From Streptomyces sp. NBC_00377 (GTDB lineage Bacteria > Actinomycetota > Actinomycetes > Streptomycetales > Streptomycetaceae): 64,000 nucleotides of DNA. The notes beneath the pieces are model-generated. The model was not told the origin of the DNA, did no database searches, and saw only the letters and a list, made by a program, of their open reading frames with translations. The stretch covers positions 1,984,001 to 2,048,000 of the forward strand of contig NZ_CP107958.1 in NCBI RefSeq assembly GCF_036075115.1, read 5' to 3'. Below are positions 25,145 through 33,517 of the stretch, piece by piece; within the stretch, counting starts at the first letter, position 1; each line of letters opens with the position of its first letter. A program made the position numbers and the translations under genes.

Positions 25145-26046
25145 GCCGAGACACCCGCGAATGGGCGTGGGAGTACAGCGCCAGCCGCGGAAACGCGCGC
25201 CTGGTCCTGCTGTCGATCGCCGACCGGATCCCCGACGAGCAGTGCGTCGCCTGGGCGTCCCTCACCTCGCTGATGAAGCGTACGAACGCGAGCCGCAACG
25301 CCGTGCGCGGCGCCCTGGTCGCGCTGTTCGAGAGCGGCGAACTCGAGGTGCTCGACGACCTCGGCGGCCCGCAGCACAGCACGGTCTATCGGCTCCCGCG
25401 CGCCGCTGCATGGCTGGCCAAGATCGCGGCGGCCCGGGAGAACGACCCCGGCGCGTACGTCGAGCCCCTGACGGACGCCGACGCGGTACCCGAGTTGGAC
25501 GACGAGCGGCTGCGCAAGCACGGCATCTGGCCGAAGACGGGGTCCGAATCCGACCCCCGTCGTCAGGATCTGACCGGGTCAGAATCTGCACCTCCTCGTC
25601 AGAACCTGACCCCTCCCCGGGTCAGAATCCAACCCCCCTCCGGGTCTGAACCTGACCCCCAGAACCGTAGTGAACCGAAGGTGAACCGTAGGTACAGCAG
25701 CAGTGGTGCTGCTGACCTCACCTCCGCCGCGGACTGGCAGGTCGACGACGCGAGCCTGTCCTGGGCTCAGCAGCAGGGGCATCTCGCCCGCCTCGGCGAG
25801 CACGGCGTCCAGGCCGCTGACGCAAAGTGGCGCCACCACCGCAGCACCTGGAGCCCTCGCTCCGCCGCCGCCTGGGCTGCCGACTGGCGGGCCTGGATCG
25901 CCCGCGAGCACAGCCCCGCCCCCCAGCGCCCGAACCTCTACGCCCTGCCCGGCGGCACTCCCGCGCCGCAGGCAGGCATGACCCGCGCCGACGCGCACAT
26001 GGCCGCCCTGCTCGCTGCCGTCGATGAACCGACTGGAACGGAGTAA
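25141..26046 (+). CDS. Winged-helix replication-like protein
   Basis: A 301-residue protein. The N-terminus (REWAWEYSASRGNARLVLLSIADRI, WASLTSLMKRTNASRNAVRGALVALFESGELEVL, STVYRLP) is a helix-turn-helix/winged-helix domain of the type found in plasmid and phage replication initiators and DnaD-like proteins. The central part, about residues 134-180, is low complexity (GSESDPRRQ, PPSGSEPDPQ) because its DNA carries an array of palindromic repeats. The C-terminal part is tryptophan-rich (TWSPRSAAAWAADWRAWIAREH). It heads the mobilisable gene set, so it is probably the element's replication or partition protein. Confidence 0.6.
   Translation: MSRDTREWAWEYSASRGNARLVLLSIADRIPDEQCVAWASLTSLMKRTNASRNAVRGALVALFESGELEVLDDLGGPQHSTVYRLPRAAAWLAKIAAARENDPGAYVEPLTDADAVPELDDERLRKHGIWPKTGSESDPRRQDLTGSESAPPRQNLTPPRVRIQPPSGSEPDPQNRSEPKVNRRYSSSGAADLTSAADWQVDDASLSWAQQQGHLARLGEHGVQAADAKWRHHRSTWSPRSAAAWAADWRAWIAREHSPAPQRPNLYALPGGTPAPQAGMTRADAHMAALLAAVDEPTGTE
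25542..25656. repeat. Six iteron-like palindromes inside the replication-like gene
   Basis: Thirteen-bp units fitting GTC-N-G-R-A-Y-C-Y-R-AC begin at 25542, 25562, 25578, 25598, 25621 and 25644, spaced 20, 16, 20, 23 and 23 bp. Best copies are GTCAGGATCTGAC, GTCAGAACCTGAC and GTCTGAACCTGAC. Direct GTGAACCG repeats (25670-25690) and an inverted CAGCAGCA/TGCTGCTG follow. Roughly two-turn spacing suggests binding by a protein along one face of the helix. Confidence 0.65.
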
Positions 26047-26051
26047 CTACC

Positions 26052-26744
26052 TTGGACCGCCGCGAAGTTGCTGCCGTGCTCACCTATGTCGGCCGCCTGG
26101 ACCCACGCACCATCCGCACCGACGCGGGCGAGGCCCGCGACCAGCTCGCCATGTGGCACGAGCTGCTCGGCGACGTCCCGATGGCCACCGGCCAGGGCTG
26201 GGACGTCCGCGAGATCGTCCGCAAGCGCATCGTGAGTTCGCCGTACCCGATCCTGCCGGCCGATGTGACCCGCGAATGGCAGGCGCACCGCCGCGACCGT
26301 CTGGCCCGGCACACCGACCCGACCCCGGCAGCCGACCCGGACAATCCGGAAGCCTGGCGGGCGGAGCTGCTGGCGGCGCGAGATGCCGTGGCTGCCGGAG
26401 TGGCCGCACCCTCGGCTCACCGCGGGATCACCACGGGGCGACACCGGCCGGGGCTCAAGGACCAGCTTGCCGCCGTCGGCTCCTACATCCCGCCGGCCGT
26501 GCGTGCCGAGCTGGCCCCGTACCGCCCGGCCCGCGCCGCCCGCGAAGCCGCCATCGCCGCCGGAGGACCCGACGTCTTGAGCGTGCCGTGCGACTGGTGT
26601 CACGCCGACAAGGGCGAGCCCTGCCGCCGCCGTCGCATCAGCCTCGACGGAAGTGCCCGGGGCAACGCACCGCGCGTCACGGCCCACCCCGGCCGCATCG
26701 ACCGCGCCCTGGCTGAGCAGGCCCAGCAGGCATCCGCCGCCTGA
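26052..26744 (+). CDS. Zinc-finger plasmid protein
   Basis: A 230-residue protein with a TTG start 5 bp after the previous gene (GGAG upstream). The N-terminus (DRREVAAVLTYVGRLDPRTIRTDAGEARDQLAMWHELLGDVP) is helical and typical of a family found repeatedly on Streptomyces plasmids and phages. The C-terminus has CDWCHADKGEPC followed by HPGRIDRAL, a short zinc-binding module. Function unknown; it is part of the replication and mobilisation block. Confidence 0.65.
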   Translation: MDRREVAAVLTYVGRLDPRTIRTDAGEARDQLAMWHELLGDVPMATGQGWDVREIVRKRIVSSPYPILPADVTREWQAHRRDRLARHTDPTPAADPDNPEAWRAELLAARDAVAAGVAAPSAHRGITTGRHRPGLKDQLAAVGSYIPPAVRAELAPYRPARAAREAAIAAGGPDVLSVPCDWCHADKGEPCRRRRISLDGSARGNAPRVTAHPGRIDRALAEQAQQASAA

Positions 26745-26890
26745 CAGCAGCCCCCTTCTCCACCAAAACGTTCCGACTCCGGTACGGCCCCACGCCGTAC
26801 CCCGAGCCCGCCTCGAAGCGCCCGCCGCACCCCTGTCCGCCACCGGTGCCGAGCGACCCGCACCCACCGAGGCGACTTCCGGAGACCGTC

Positions 26891-27526
26891 ATGCGCCACA
26901 TCACCACCAACGACACCCCGCCCCCGATGATCCGGGGCATCGCCGACCACAGCTGGCAGGAACGGGGCTTGTGCCACGGCCTGCCGGTCAAGGAGATCGA
27001 CGAGCTGTTCTTCCACGCGGCCCGCGACCGCGCGGCCATCAACGCGGCCAAGGCGATCTGCGGCAACTGCCCGGTGAAGAAGGCGTGCTTCGACTACGCC
27101 CTCGACAACGAGATCCGCCAGGGCATGTGGGGCGGCCTCACCGAGGACGAGCGCCGCCCCTGGCACGCCCGAGTCAACAAGCGCCTGGACTACAGCCGCG
27201 TCAAGGCCGCGTTCGAAGGCCGCGACGTCCACCTCAGCGACGCCGAGCGCGACGCCGTCACCCGCCACGCCTACGTACGCGGCTGGAGCCCCGAGCGCCT
27301 CGCTTACGCACTTCGGCTCGACCTCGACTGGGCGCGCGACCTGATGCGCAACGCCGCACACGCCGTCGCCGACCGCGACCGCTACTGGGGGCAAGTCGAC
27401 CCGGCCGAGGCAGCCGACGACGAGTACGTCGAGGACGAAGCCGCCGAGGACGCCGCCTCACCGGTGCAGGTGCCCCGCCAGGCGCAGACCCACGCCCTGA
27501 TCGCCGCTCTCCGAAAGGCCGCATGA
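26891..27526 (+). CDS. WhiB-family iron-sulfur regulator with C-terminal extension
   Basis: A 211-residue protein from ATG 26891 (GGAG 6 bp upstream). The four cluster cysteines are Cys28, Cys57, Cys60 and Cys66 (GLCHG, ICGNCPVKKAC), followed by the turn GMWGGLTEDERR at 78-89. WhiB proteins bind a [4Fe-4S] cluster and contact the principal sigma factor. This one is twice the usual length: the added half has a helix-turn-helix-like stretch (DAVTRHAYVRGWSPERLAYALRLDLDWARDLM) and an acidic tail. It is probably a plasmid-borne regulator. Its stop overlaps the next start. Confidence 0.85.
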   Translation: MRHITTNDTPPPMIRGIADHSWQERGLCHGLPVKEIDELFFHAARDRAAINAAKAICGNCPVKKACFDYALDNEIRQGMWGGLTEDERRPWHARVNKRLDYSRVKAAFEGRDVHLSDAERDAVTRHAYVRGWSPERLAYALRLDLDWARDLMRNAAHAVADRDRYWGQVDPAEAADDEYVEDEAAEDAASPVQVPRQAQTHALIAALRKAA

Positions 27527-29229
27527 CTCACCCCATCGCCATGCCCTCCCTCCCCTCTGGCATCGACCCCGTCCACCTCGTCGCAGCCGTCGGCGTGCTC
27601 GCCCTGGTGCTCGGCGGATGGTCGATCCGGCGTAACCGGACCCGGGCGAGCGGCCCGCGCGCCGGCACCCCCGCGGTCTGGGTCGCGGCCCTCGCCGCCC
27701 TCAACTGCACCGCCTACAGCGCCGACACCAGCTGGCGGTTCGCCGCCGACTACCTCGACATGGCCGGCGCCATGGAGCGGGCCATGATGTTCAGCGCGGC
27801 CGAGCTGGCGCTGTTCGCGACGGCGCTGATGGCCCGGCAGAACCTGAAGACCCAAGGAGCACCCGGCCTGCCGGGTGGCCTGGTCTGGGTGATTACCGTG
27901 GTGCAGGTCATCCCGGCGTACGCCGAGTCAGGCGCGGTGGGCGGCACCGTGCGGGCCTTCGTCGGCCCGATCATGGCGGCCGTGCTCTGGCACCTGGCCA
28001 TGGGCATCGAGCTACGGCTGCACAAGCCGGACGCCGCCTCCCAAGGGCTCCTGGCCACGCTCGGACGTGAAGTGCGGGAGCGTCTCCTCTCGCGCCTGGG
28101 CGTCGCCACCCGCAACCGAGATGCCGCGCAGATCACCAAGGACCGCGCGACCCGGCGGGCCGTGGCCCTGGCCTCCCGGCTGGCCGGGATACCAGAGAAG
28201 GAGCGTGAGAACGGCCGTGGCAGCCGGATCACGCGGCGGCTCCAGTCGGCTCTCGCGCGATCCGGTGTCGGCACCGACCCGCAGCAGCGTCGCGCGCTTC
28301 TGGAGCAGCTGGCCGCCCGTCGGCACGCCACGGCGCTCGCCACGGTGGTCCTGCCATCGCCCTGGATTCAGCCCGCGCGAGACCAGGACGCCGATCACGG
28401 GGACCGGTCCCCTCTCCCAACGTCGATCGTGACTCCGTCGGCGAACGGGACGCAGGCGAGTACATGGGTGAGCGCGGTCCCCGGCGACGGTCCCCGAAGC
28501 ACCGCATCGATCGGGGACCGTACAAAGGGGGACCGTCCGCAGGCGGGGACGGGACGTGAGCCCGACGGGGACCGTCCCCACCCGGACTCCGTCGGCAACG
28601 GGGACCGAGCCGCCGAGTCCGGCTCGAGCCTGCTGCGCGAGGGCCAAGAGGCGGCAGTTGGAGACCAAGACACCGTGCCCGCCGGGACCGAGGAGCCCGA
28701 CGACGGCGCGAGCGACAGTGCCGCAAATGTGCGCGAAACCGCTGCTCAGGCGGGCACAGGCCCGTCCTCGGCGGCCACCACCATCGGGGACGAGGACCGG
28801 GAGCACCTGGACGGCGAAACGGGGACGGAGCGCAACGGGGACCGTCCCCACACCGTCCTCAACGACGACGGGGACCGCGAACACCCCGACACCGAAACGG
28901 GGATCGAACCCAACGGGGACCGTCCCCACACCGTCCCCGTACGGCGGACGCCGAAGGCGAGGGCTTCCCGGAACCGGCCGCACGGAGGTCAATCCCAACG
29001 GTCCCGGAAGCAGCCGAAGCTGAGCGTGGAGGAGATGGTCGAGCGGGTCCGTCCCCATGTGCCCGCGCTGCTGGAGCGGGACGGCAACGAGTCGCTGACT
29101 CGGGTTCAGCTGCGGGAGATTCTCCGTTCCCAGCAGATCCGGGGAGGGCGGAACGAGCGTCTGACGCCGGTTCTGCAGCGGCTCCGCGACGAGGCGGGCA
29201 CCGCCACGACCCGGAGTACGGCCCGATGA
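27523..29229 (+). CDS. DUF2637-type membrane protein with repeat-rich linker
   Basis: A 568-residue protein. Residues about 15-165 hold four membrane segments, with AALNCTAYSADTSWRFAADYLDMAGAMERAMMFSAAELALFATALMARQNL as seen in DUF2637 proteins of actinomycete plasmids. A basic helical region follows (about 180-260). Residues about 290-490 are low complexity with GDRP and NGDRPHTV repeats that mirror a DNA palindrome array. The end (LSVEEMVERVRPHVPALLERDGNESLTRVQLREILRSQQIRGGRNERLTPVLQRLRDE) looks like a small winged-helix domain. It may tether element DNA to the membrane during transfer or partition; this is inference. Confidence 0.65.
   Translation: MTHPIAMPSLPSGIDPVHLVAAVGVLALVLGGWSIRRNRTRASGPRAGTPAVWVAALAALNCTAYSADTSWRFAADYLDMAGAMERAMMFSAAELALFATALMARQNLKTQGAPGLPGGLVWVITVVQVIPAYAESGAVGGTVRAFVGPIMAAVLWHLAMGIELRLHKPDAASQGLLATLGREVRERLLSRLGVATRNRDAAQITKDRATRRAVALASRLAGIPEKERENGRGSRITRRLQSALARSGVGTDPQQRRALLEQLAARRHATALATVVLPSPWIQPARDQDADHGDRSPLPTSIVTPSANGTQASTWVSAVPGDGPRSTASIGDRTKGDRPQAGTGREPDGDRPHPDSVGNGDRAAESGSSLLREGQEAAVGDQDTVPAGTEEPDDGASDSAANVRETAAQAGTGPSSAATTIGDEDREHLDGETGTERNGDRPHTVLNDDGDREHPDTETGIEPNGDRPHTVPVRRTPKARASRNRPHGGQSQRSRKQPKLSVEEMVERVRPHVPALLERDGNESLTRVQLREILRSQQIRGGRNERLTPVLQRLRDEAGTATTRSTAR
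28399..28927. repeat. GGGGACCGTCCCC palindrome array
   Basis: Perfect palindromes stand at 28399-28412 (GGGGACCGGTCCCC), 28567-28579, 28837-28849 and 28915-28927 (GGGGACCGTCCCC). Half-sites GGGGACCG occur at 28513, 28528, 28600 and 28870, with near copies at 28485, 28786, 28821 and 28899. The last two full copies are part of a 78-bp imperfect direct repeat. The array is inside the membrane protein gene. Confidence 0.7.
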
Positions 29230-29417
29230 AGACCTGCCAGCGTTTCGCACACATCAAGGCCGGCTTCGAGCAGGACATCCGCTTCCTGCGCGGTCATGCC
29301 GAGCGTCACCAGGGATCCGCGCCGGCGAAGACCAGCGCGAAGAACGCCATGTCGGTGAAGCGGAACATGGCGCGGGCCTTGAACCGGCACCTCGATCGCT
29401 GCCCCGAGTGCGGCTGA
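29226..29417 (+). CDS. Small basic protein with CPECG end
   Basis: A 63-residue protein whose ATG overlaps the preceding stop. It is basic and helical (FEQDIRFLRGHAERHQ, KNAMSVKRNMARALNRHLDRC) and ends CPECG, a half zinc-ribbon. A GC-rich hairpin follows 46 bp later. Function unknown; part of the mobilisation block. Confidence 0.6.
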   Translation: MKTCQRFAHIKAGFEQDIRFLRGHAERHQGSAPAKTSAKNAMSVKRNMARALNRHLDRCPECG

Positions 29418-29463
29418 CGGTCACAAATAAGCAGGTAAGGAGCCTACTTCCGCCGGTCCGTCT

Positions 29464-29489
29464 GGTGGCCCGGCCTCGGCCGGGCCACC
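29464..29489 (+). terminator. GC-rich hairpin
   Basis: Twelve-bp perfect stem GGTGGCCCGGCC with a 2-base centre, after the small CPECG gene. It may end that transcript; it also lies 340 bp from the four-hairpin cluster. Confidence 0.55.
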
Positions 29490-29537
29490 GCCGTAGCACT
29501 GGAGGGACCCGCTATTCCTGTCCGTCACCACCTGCGT

Positions 29538-29753
29538 ATGCACCCACCGTCCACCGCCGAGGCCGCCGCCTGGGCGGAGGTGCTCGTAGGCCACCAGCTC
29601 CTGTACGCAGCCGTGCTGACCCCGGTTGGCCAGTGGCTCGTCCAGCACCGCGCCGAGTCCCTTGTCCACGTCCTCGACGGCCCGACCGCGATGGTCGATC
29701 TGGCCGCCGAAATCCAGCACCGCATCCGCACCACGAGGAACCGCACCCGATGA
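29538..29753 (+). CDS. Small hypothetical protein upstream of mobC
   Basis: A 71-residue frame (MHPPSTAEAAAWAEVLVGHQLLYAAVLTPVGQWL) ending in an ATGA overlap with the proposed mobC start. It has good codon character and the coupling supports it, but no clear ribosome site stands before ATG 29538. The true start may be further in, for example GTG 29580. Function unknown. Confidence 0.4.
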   Translation: MHPPSTAEAAAWAEVLVGHQLLYAAVLTPVGQWLVQHRAESLVHVLDGPTAMVDLAAEIQHRIRTTRNRTR

Positions 29754-30412
29754 CGAACCCGACGACAAGCCCCGCTCCCGCGCTAGGTGAGCCGGAAACC
29801 AACTCGACCTCGTCGCGAGCAAGTTGGTGCAAGAGCATTGCTCCCGGTGGGAGCAATGCTCTTGCGTCTCCCGCCCCTGGGGTGGCGGGAGCGGATCGGC
29901 ACCAGGGGGCGCCGATCCGTCAGGATGCGACCGAGGGCGGCTCGCATCCTGAAGAAGGGGAGAGCCACTCCTGCCACAGCACCGACCGCGCCCACACCAT
30001 GCCGCCGAAACCCCACGTTCAGCAGCGTGAGCGCCTGCGCGACGAGAAGAAGCGCATGCACCAGCCGAGCTGCCGCATGAACGATGACGAGTACCAGCTC
30101 CTCGTCCGTGCTGCTGCCGCCTGCAATATGAGCATCGCCAGCTACCTTGCCCGCGCCGCGCTCAAAGCCGCCCGCAACCTCGACCGCACCGCCGCGGAAA
30201 TCGCTGGCGAACGCGAGATGCTGAAGGAGCTGTTCGACCTGCGAATCGCACTGAACCGGATCGGCAACAACCTCAACCAGGTTGCGGCAGCCCTGAATTC
30301 GGACGAGCCCGCGCCGCAGGCCACGGCGGTCCTCTCTGCCCTTGACCGGATCTCGCTGCGTGTGGACGCCTTCCTCCGGCGCTACCTGGACGGCGAGCGT
30401 CCGGCTGCATGA
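29750..30412 (+). CDS. mobC: MobC-like relaxosome protein
   Basis: A 220-residue frame from ATG 29750 (overlapping the preceding stop). The recognisable MobC part begins near residue 84: MPPKPHVQQRERLRDEKKRMHQPSCRMNDDEYQLLVRAAAACNMSIASYLARAAL, then LRIALNRIGNNLNQVAAALN. It combines a ribbon-helix-helix-like DNA-binding start with the conserved IGNNLNQVA segment. MobC opens DNA at oriT for the relaxase. The first 80 residues are encoded by four perfect hairpins, so translation may really start at ATG 29999; that codon lacks a ribosome site. The stop overlaps the relaxase start. Confidence 0.72.
   Translation: MTNPTTSPAPALGEPETNSTSSRASWCKSIAPGGSNALASPAPGVAGADRHQGAPIRQDATEGGSHPEEGESHSCHSTDRAHTMPPKPHVQQRERLRDEKKRMHQPSCRMNDDEYQLLVRAAAACNMSIASYLARAALKAARNLDRTAAEIAGEREMLKELFDLRIALNRIGNNLNQVAAALNSDEPAPQATAVLSALDRISLRVDAFLRRYLDGERPAA
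29829..29952. other. Four consecutive perfect hairpins, oriT candidate
   Basis: Stem 1: 29829-29845 with 29849-29865 (17 bp, 3-base loop). Stem 2: 29868-29875 with 29884-29891 (8 bp). Stem 3: 29892-29900 with 29911-29919 (9 bp). Stem 4: 29920-29930 with 29942-29952 (11 bp). All arms pair perfectly and the hairpins abut with 2, 0 and 0 bases between. They lie directly upstream of the MobC core and relaxase genes, where oriT is normally found. Confidence 0.6.
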
Positions 30413-32133
30413 TCCCCAAAGTCCACGACATGGGCACGGACACCCGCGGCCTGGTGGCCTACCTGTACGGCCCCGGCAAGGCCGAGGAGCACATCGACCC
30501 CCACCTCGTCGCGGCGTGGGATCGCCTGGCTCCCGACCCCGGCCGCGACCCCGAGGCGACGTACGGCGACCTGCAGCGTCTGCTCGACCAGCCCGTCATA
30601 GCACTGCCCGAAAGCGCCAGGCCCGCCGAGCATGTGTGGCACTTGTCCGTACGCGCCGCCCCCGAAGACCCGATCCTCACGGACGAGCAGTGGGCGGACA
30701 TCGCCCGCCGCATGGTCGCCGCAACCGGCATCGCCCCTGAAGGCGACGATGCCGCCTGCCGCTGGGCGGCTGTCCGCCACGCCGACGACCACATCCACAT
30801 CATCGCCACCGTCGTCCGCCATGACGGCCGCCAAGCCCGCATCCGCCAGGATGGCGCCCGCTCCCAGGCGGAAGCCCGGAAGATCGAAGTGGACTACGAG
30901 CTACGCCGGTTGAACGCCGGCGACGGAACCGCCGCCAAGCGCCCCACCAGCGCCGAACGCCATAAGGCGAACCGCCAGGGCAAGGAACGAACGCCACGCG
31001 AGGAACTGCGGGAGACGGTGCGCCGCGCCGCCGCCGGCGTCGCCAGCGAGCAGGAGTTCTTCGACCGCCTGGCCGCCGCCGGCCTCCTGGTCAGCCAGCG
31101 CGTCGCACCCTCCGGCGATCTGCTCGGCTACAAGGTCGCGCTGCCCCACGACCGCAACGAGGACCAGGAGCCGATCTACTATTCGGGCTCCACCCTCGCA
31201 CCCGACCTCTCCCTACCGCGCATCCGCGAGCGGTGGGCCGCCAACGGCTCCGGACCCGGCCCCGAAGCCGCCGCGGACCGCTCCTCCGGCTCGGCGCGTG
31301 TCAACCCGTCGACCGCGCGGCGCCAGGCGACGACGGCGGTCTGGCGGGCCGTACTCGTCGTCGACCAGAGCGACGACGGGCAGATCGCCGCGCAGCTCGC
31401 CGCGGCCGGCGAGGTCCTCGACGCGCTCGCCAAGACCTCGGCCGCGCACACCCGGCGCGAACTGCGAGATGCCGCCTGGGCGTTCGAGCGGGCCTCCCGC
31501 TCCCACATCCGGGCCGAACGGGGCCACGACCGTGGTCTGCGGCAGGCTGCCCGTGACCTCGTCTACGGCGGGCCGGCGCTCGGTCGTGGGGAAGACGGCG
31601 CCACCACCGCCATGTTGATTGACATGGTGTTCTTCCTGGTCACCGCCGCCGCCCACTGGCACGGGAAGAAGGAGCACGCCCAGCAGGCCGCTGCTGCCCG
31701 CCAGGCCGCCGAGCACCTACGCGCCGCTTACCAGGCCGCCGCGCCGATGTACCTGTCCGTCATGCACCAGCGCGGTCGGCGTCTGTCCCAGCCCCTGCAG
31801 CGCAAGCAGGCCGCCTACCTGCGCCAGGCCGTCCCGGAGCTGGCCGAGCAGGTCCTCACCGAGCAGGGCTGGTACGCCCTTGCCGCCACGCTCGCAGATG
31901 TCGAGCACGCTGGGCACGACCCGGCCGCGCTCCTGGCCGAGGCCGCCAAGCGACGGGAGTTGGACACCGCAGACTCGATCAGCGACGTACTCGTGTGGCG
32001 GCTGCGGCGCATGGCCGATCTGCCCGCCGACCCTTCCGCCATGCCCGAGCACACGGCCACCGCGCCCGCCGCCGCCCGCGGTGCTGCGCAGCGTCCGACG
32101 CACCGCACCGACCGTCCCGCCAAGTCTCGCTGA
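30409..32133 (+). CDS. Relaxase/mobilisation nuclease
   Basis: A 574-residue protein. The N-terminal 200 residues are a VirD2-like relaxase domain: MIPKVHDMGTDTRGLVAYLYGPGKAEEH, then HVWHLSVRAAPEDPILTDEQWADIARRM, and the metal-binding three-His motif RHADDHIHI (His124, His128, His130). The catalytic tyrosine may be Tyr19 (VAYLYG). It would nick oriT and pilot the strand during conjugation. The C-terminal half is helical and Ala/Arg-rich. ATG overlaps the mobC stop. No TraB/FtsK-type transfer pump is in the window, so this element may rely on a helper. Confidence 0.85.
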   Translation: MIPKVHDMGTDTRGLVAYLYGPGKAEEHIDPHLVAAWDRLAPDPGRDPEATYGDLQRLLDQPVIALPESARPAEHVWHLSVRAAPEDPILTDEQWADIARRMVAATGIAPEGDDAACRWAAVRHADDHIHIIATVVRHDGRQARIRQDGARSQAEARKIEVDYELRRLNAGDGTAAKRPTSAERHKANRQGKERTPREELRETVRRAAAGVASEQEFFDRLAAAGLLVSQRVAPSGDLLGYKVALPHDRNEDQEPIYYSGSTLAPDLSLPRIRERWAANGSGPGPEAAADRSSGSARVNPSTARRQATTAVWRAVLVVDQSDDGQIAAQLAAAGEVLDALAKTSAAHTRRELRDAAWAFERASRSHIRAERGHDRGLRQAARDLVYGGPALGRGEDGATTAMLIDMVFFLVTAAAHWHGKKEHAQQAAAARQAAEHLRAAYQAAAPMYLSVMHQRGRRLSQPLQRKQAAYLRQAVPELAEQVLTEQGWYALAATLADVEHAGHDPAALLAEAAKRRELDTADSISDVLVWRLRRMADLPADPSAMPEHTATAPAAARGAAQRPTHRTDRPAKSR

Positions 32134-32215
32134 ATTCAACATTCTTAGAGTTGCAGCAGGTCAGGGACTTGCGGCACTCTCCTCGTGCAGGCGAGACGAC
32201 AGAGATGGAGACGGC

Positions 32216-32653
32216 ATGTTCCGACGCAATCATGCGGACCGAGAGTTCCGTGAAGCCCAGCGTGCCGGCCAGGCGGCGCTGGCGATGCACACCGAGCTGC
32301 CGCTGCCAGACACACCCGGCCCTGTCGCTGCCTCGGCTGCGCCGGCGGCCACGGTGGTGCCCGACTTCCTGCCGCCGGACTTCCGGGCGCCGTCCCGCCA
32401 GGACGTCTCGGGGTTCATGATGCGCTGGGACCTGCCGCTCGTCATCGACGGTGAGGTCCACGCGTGCCACTGCGGTGCGTACCGAAACTGGATCGTCTTC
32501 AACATGCGCGACGACTCGGTGTGGCTCCGCTGCCCGGCCGGCCACGAGACGGAGGAGACCCGACTGGACACCGCCTGGTACAACCGCAACTCAGGTCCGG
32601 TCGACCACTTCCACCCCACCCTCGAAGACGGACTGCACCACCTCGGCCACTGA
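32216..32653 (+). CDS. Hypothetical plasmid protein with CHCG motif
   Basis: A 145-residue protein from ATG 32216 (GGAG 5 bp upstream). After a Pro/Ala-rich linker it has MMRWDLPLVIDGEVHACHCGAYRNWIVFNMRDDSVWLRCPAGHETEETRLDTAWYNRNSGP, where CHCG and RCPAGH suggest a zinc ribbon. Function unknown; it follows the relaxase. Confidence 0.6.
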   Translation: MFRRNHADREFREAQRAGQAALAMHTELPLPDTPGPVAASAAPAATVVPDFLPPDFRAPSRQDVSGFMMRWDLPLVIDGEVHACHCGAYRNWIVFNMRDDSVWLRCPAGHETEETRLDTAWYNRNSGPVDHFHPTLEDGLHHLGH

Positions 32654-32746
32654 AGCCCCGAAACCCCTTCTCCCCCCCCCGTTCGTCGGCACCCGGAGGG
32701 CCGACCCGGTCAGACCATCCGTCTCGCATCACCAAGGGGTTTCCGC

Positions 32747-33439
32747 ATGCGCCGTTCCACCACGACTGCCCTCGGCCTCAGCACCGTCATCACCGTCCTC
32801 GCCCTGACCGGCTGCTCCAGCCACACCGAGCCCGCCGACGCCTCGGCCGCATCCTCCGCACCCGCGCACCGGGGCGGCAGCTCGGCATCCGCGCCGCTGT
32901 CCTCGGCCCAGCTGAACCAGCGGCTGCTGAACGAGAGCGACCTGGGCGAGGGCTACACCCGCAAGCCCGAGCCCGCTCGCAGCAACGACGACGTCACCGT
33001 CATCGGCTGCCCGGCGCTGGAGGAGCTCGGCAGCGACGCGGCCACCGGCTCCGGCCTCGACTTCACCCGCAAGGCGAAGGCGTCCTTCACATACACCGGC
33101 AGCAGCAGCTCCGAGGTGAGCGAGGAGCTGTACAGCGACAGCGCCGCGAAGTTGTCCAAGGGCATCGGGACGGTCTTCGACGCGATGCTCTCCTGCCCCT
33201 CCTACCAGGTGACGTCGGGCAGCACCGTCGTCGACATGGGCACCGAGAAGACGTCCGCGCCAGACCTCGGCGACGAGCAGTGGAGCCAGTTGCTCACCTA
33301 CTCCGCCAGCGGGCAGCGCAGCGTCGTCAAGCAGACGGCGATCCGCACCGGCAGCATCCTGGTCATCGTCTCCGGCTCGCCGGGCCTCGTGGACGCCCAC
33401 CTGGGCGAGGCGGTCGCCAAGGCGCGCATTGCACGCTGA
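32747..33439 (+). CDS. Secreted lipoprotein, PknH-sensor-like
   Basis: A 230-residue protein with a signal peptide and lipobox LTGC (Cys23), a Ser/Ala-rich linker, and a domain of about 180 residues with two cysteines (VIGCPALEEL, MLSCPSYQV) that can pair. The layout, including the ending GSILVIVSGSPGLVDAHLGEAVAKA, recalls the extracellular PknH-like sensor domain of actinobacteria. It is probably anchored on the outer face of the membrane. It ends at a strong terminator. Confidence 0.65.
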   Translation: MRRSTTTALGLSTVITVLALTGCSSHTEPADASAASSAPAHRGGSSASAPLSSAQLNQRLLNESDLGEGYTRKPEPARSNDDVTVIGCPALEELGSDAATGSGLDFTRKAKASFTYTGSSSSEVSEELYSDSAAKLSKGIGTVFDAMLSCPSYQVTSGSTVVDMGTEKTSAPDLGDEQWSQLLTYSASGQRSVVKQTAIRTGSILVIVSGSPGLVDAHLGEAVAKARIAR

Positions 33440-33456
33440 CCCGCTCCTCCACCTGC

Positions 33457-33499
33457 CCCGGTGTCCGGGCCTGTCCGTCTGACAGGCCCGGACACCGGG
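33457..33499. terminator. Strong hairpin terminator
   Basis: Nineteen-bp perfect stem CCCGGTGTCCGGGCCTGTC with a 5-base loop, then TTTCGT. It sits between the lipoprotein gene and the convergent nuclease-like pseudogene. Confidence 0.88.
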
Positions 33500-33517
33500 T
33501 TTCGTCGTATGCGGCGA

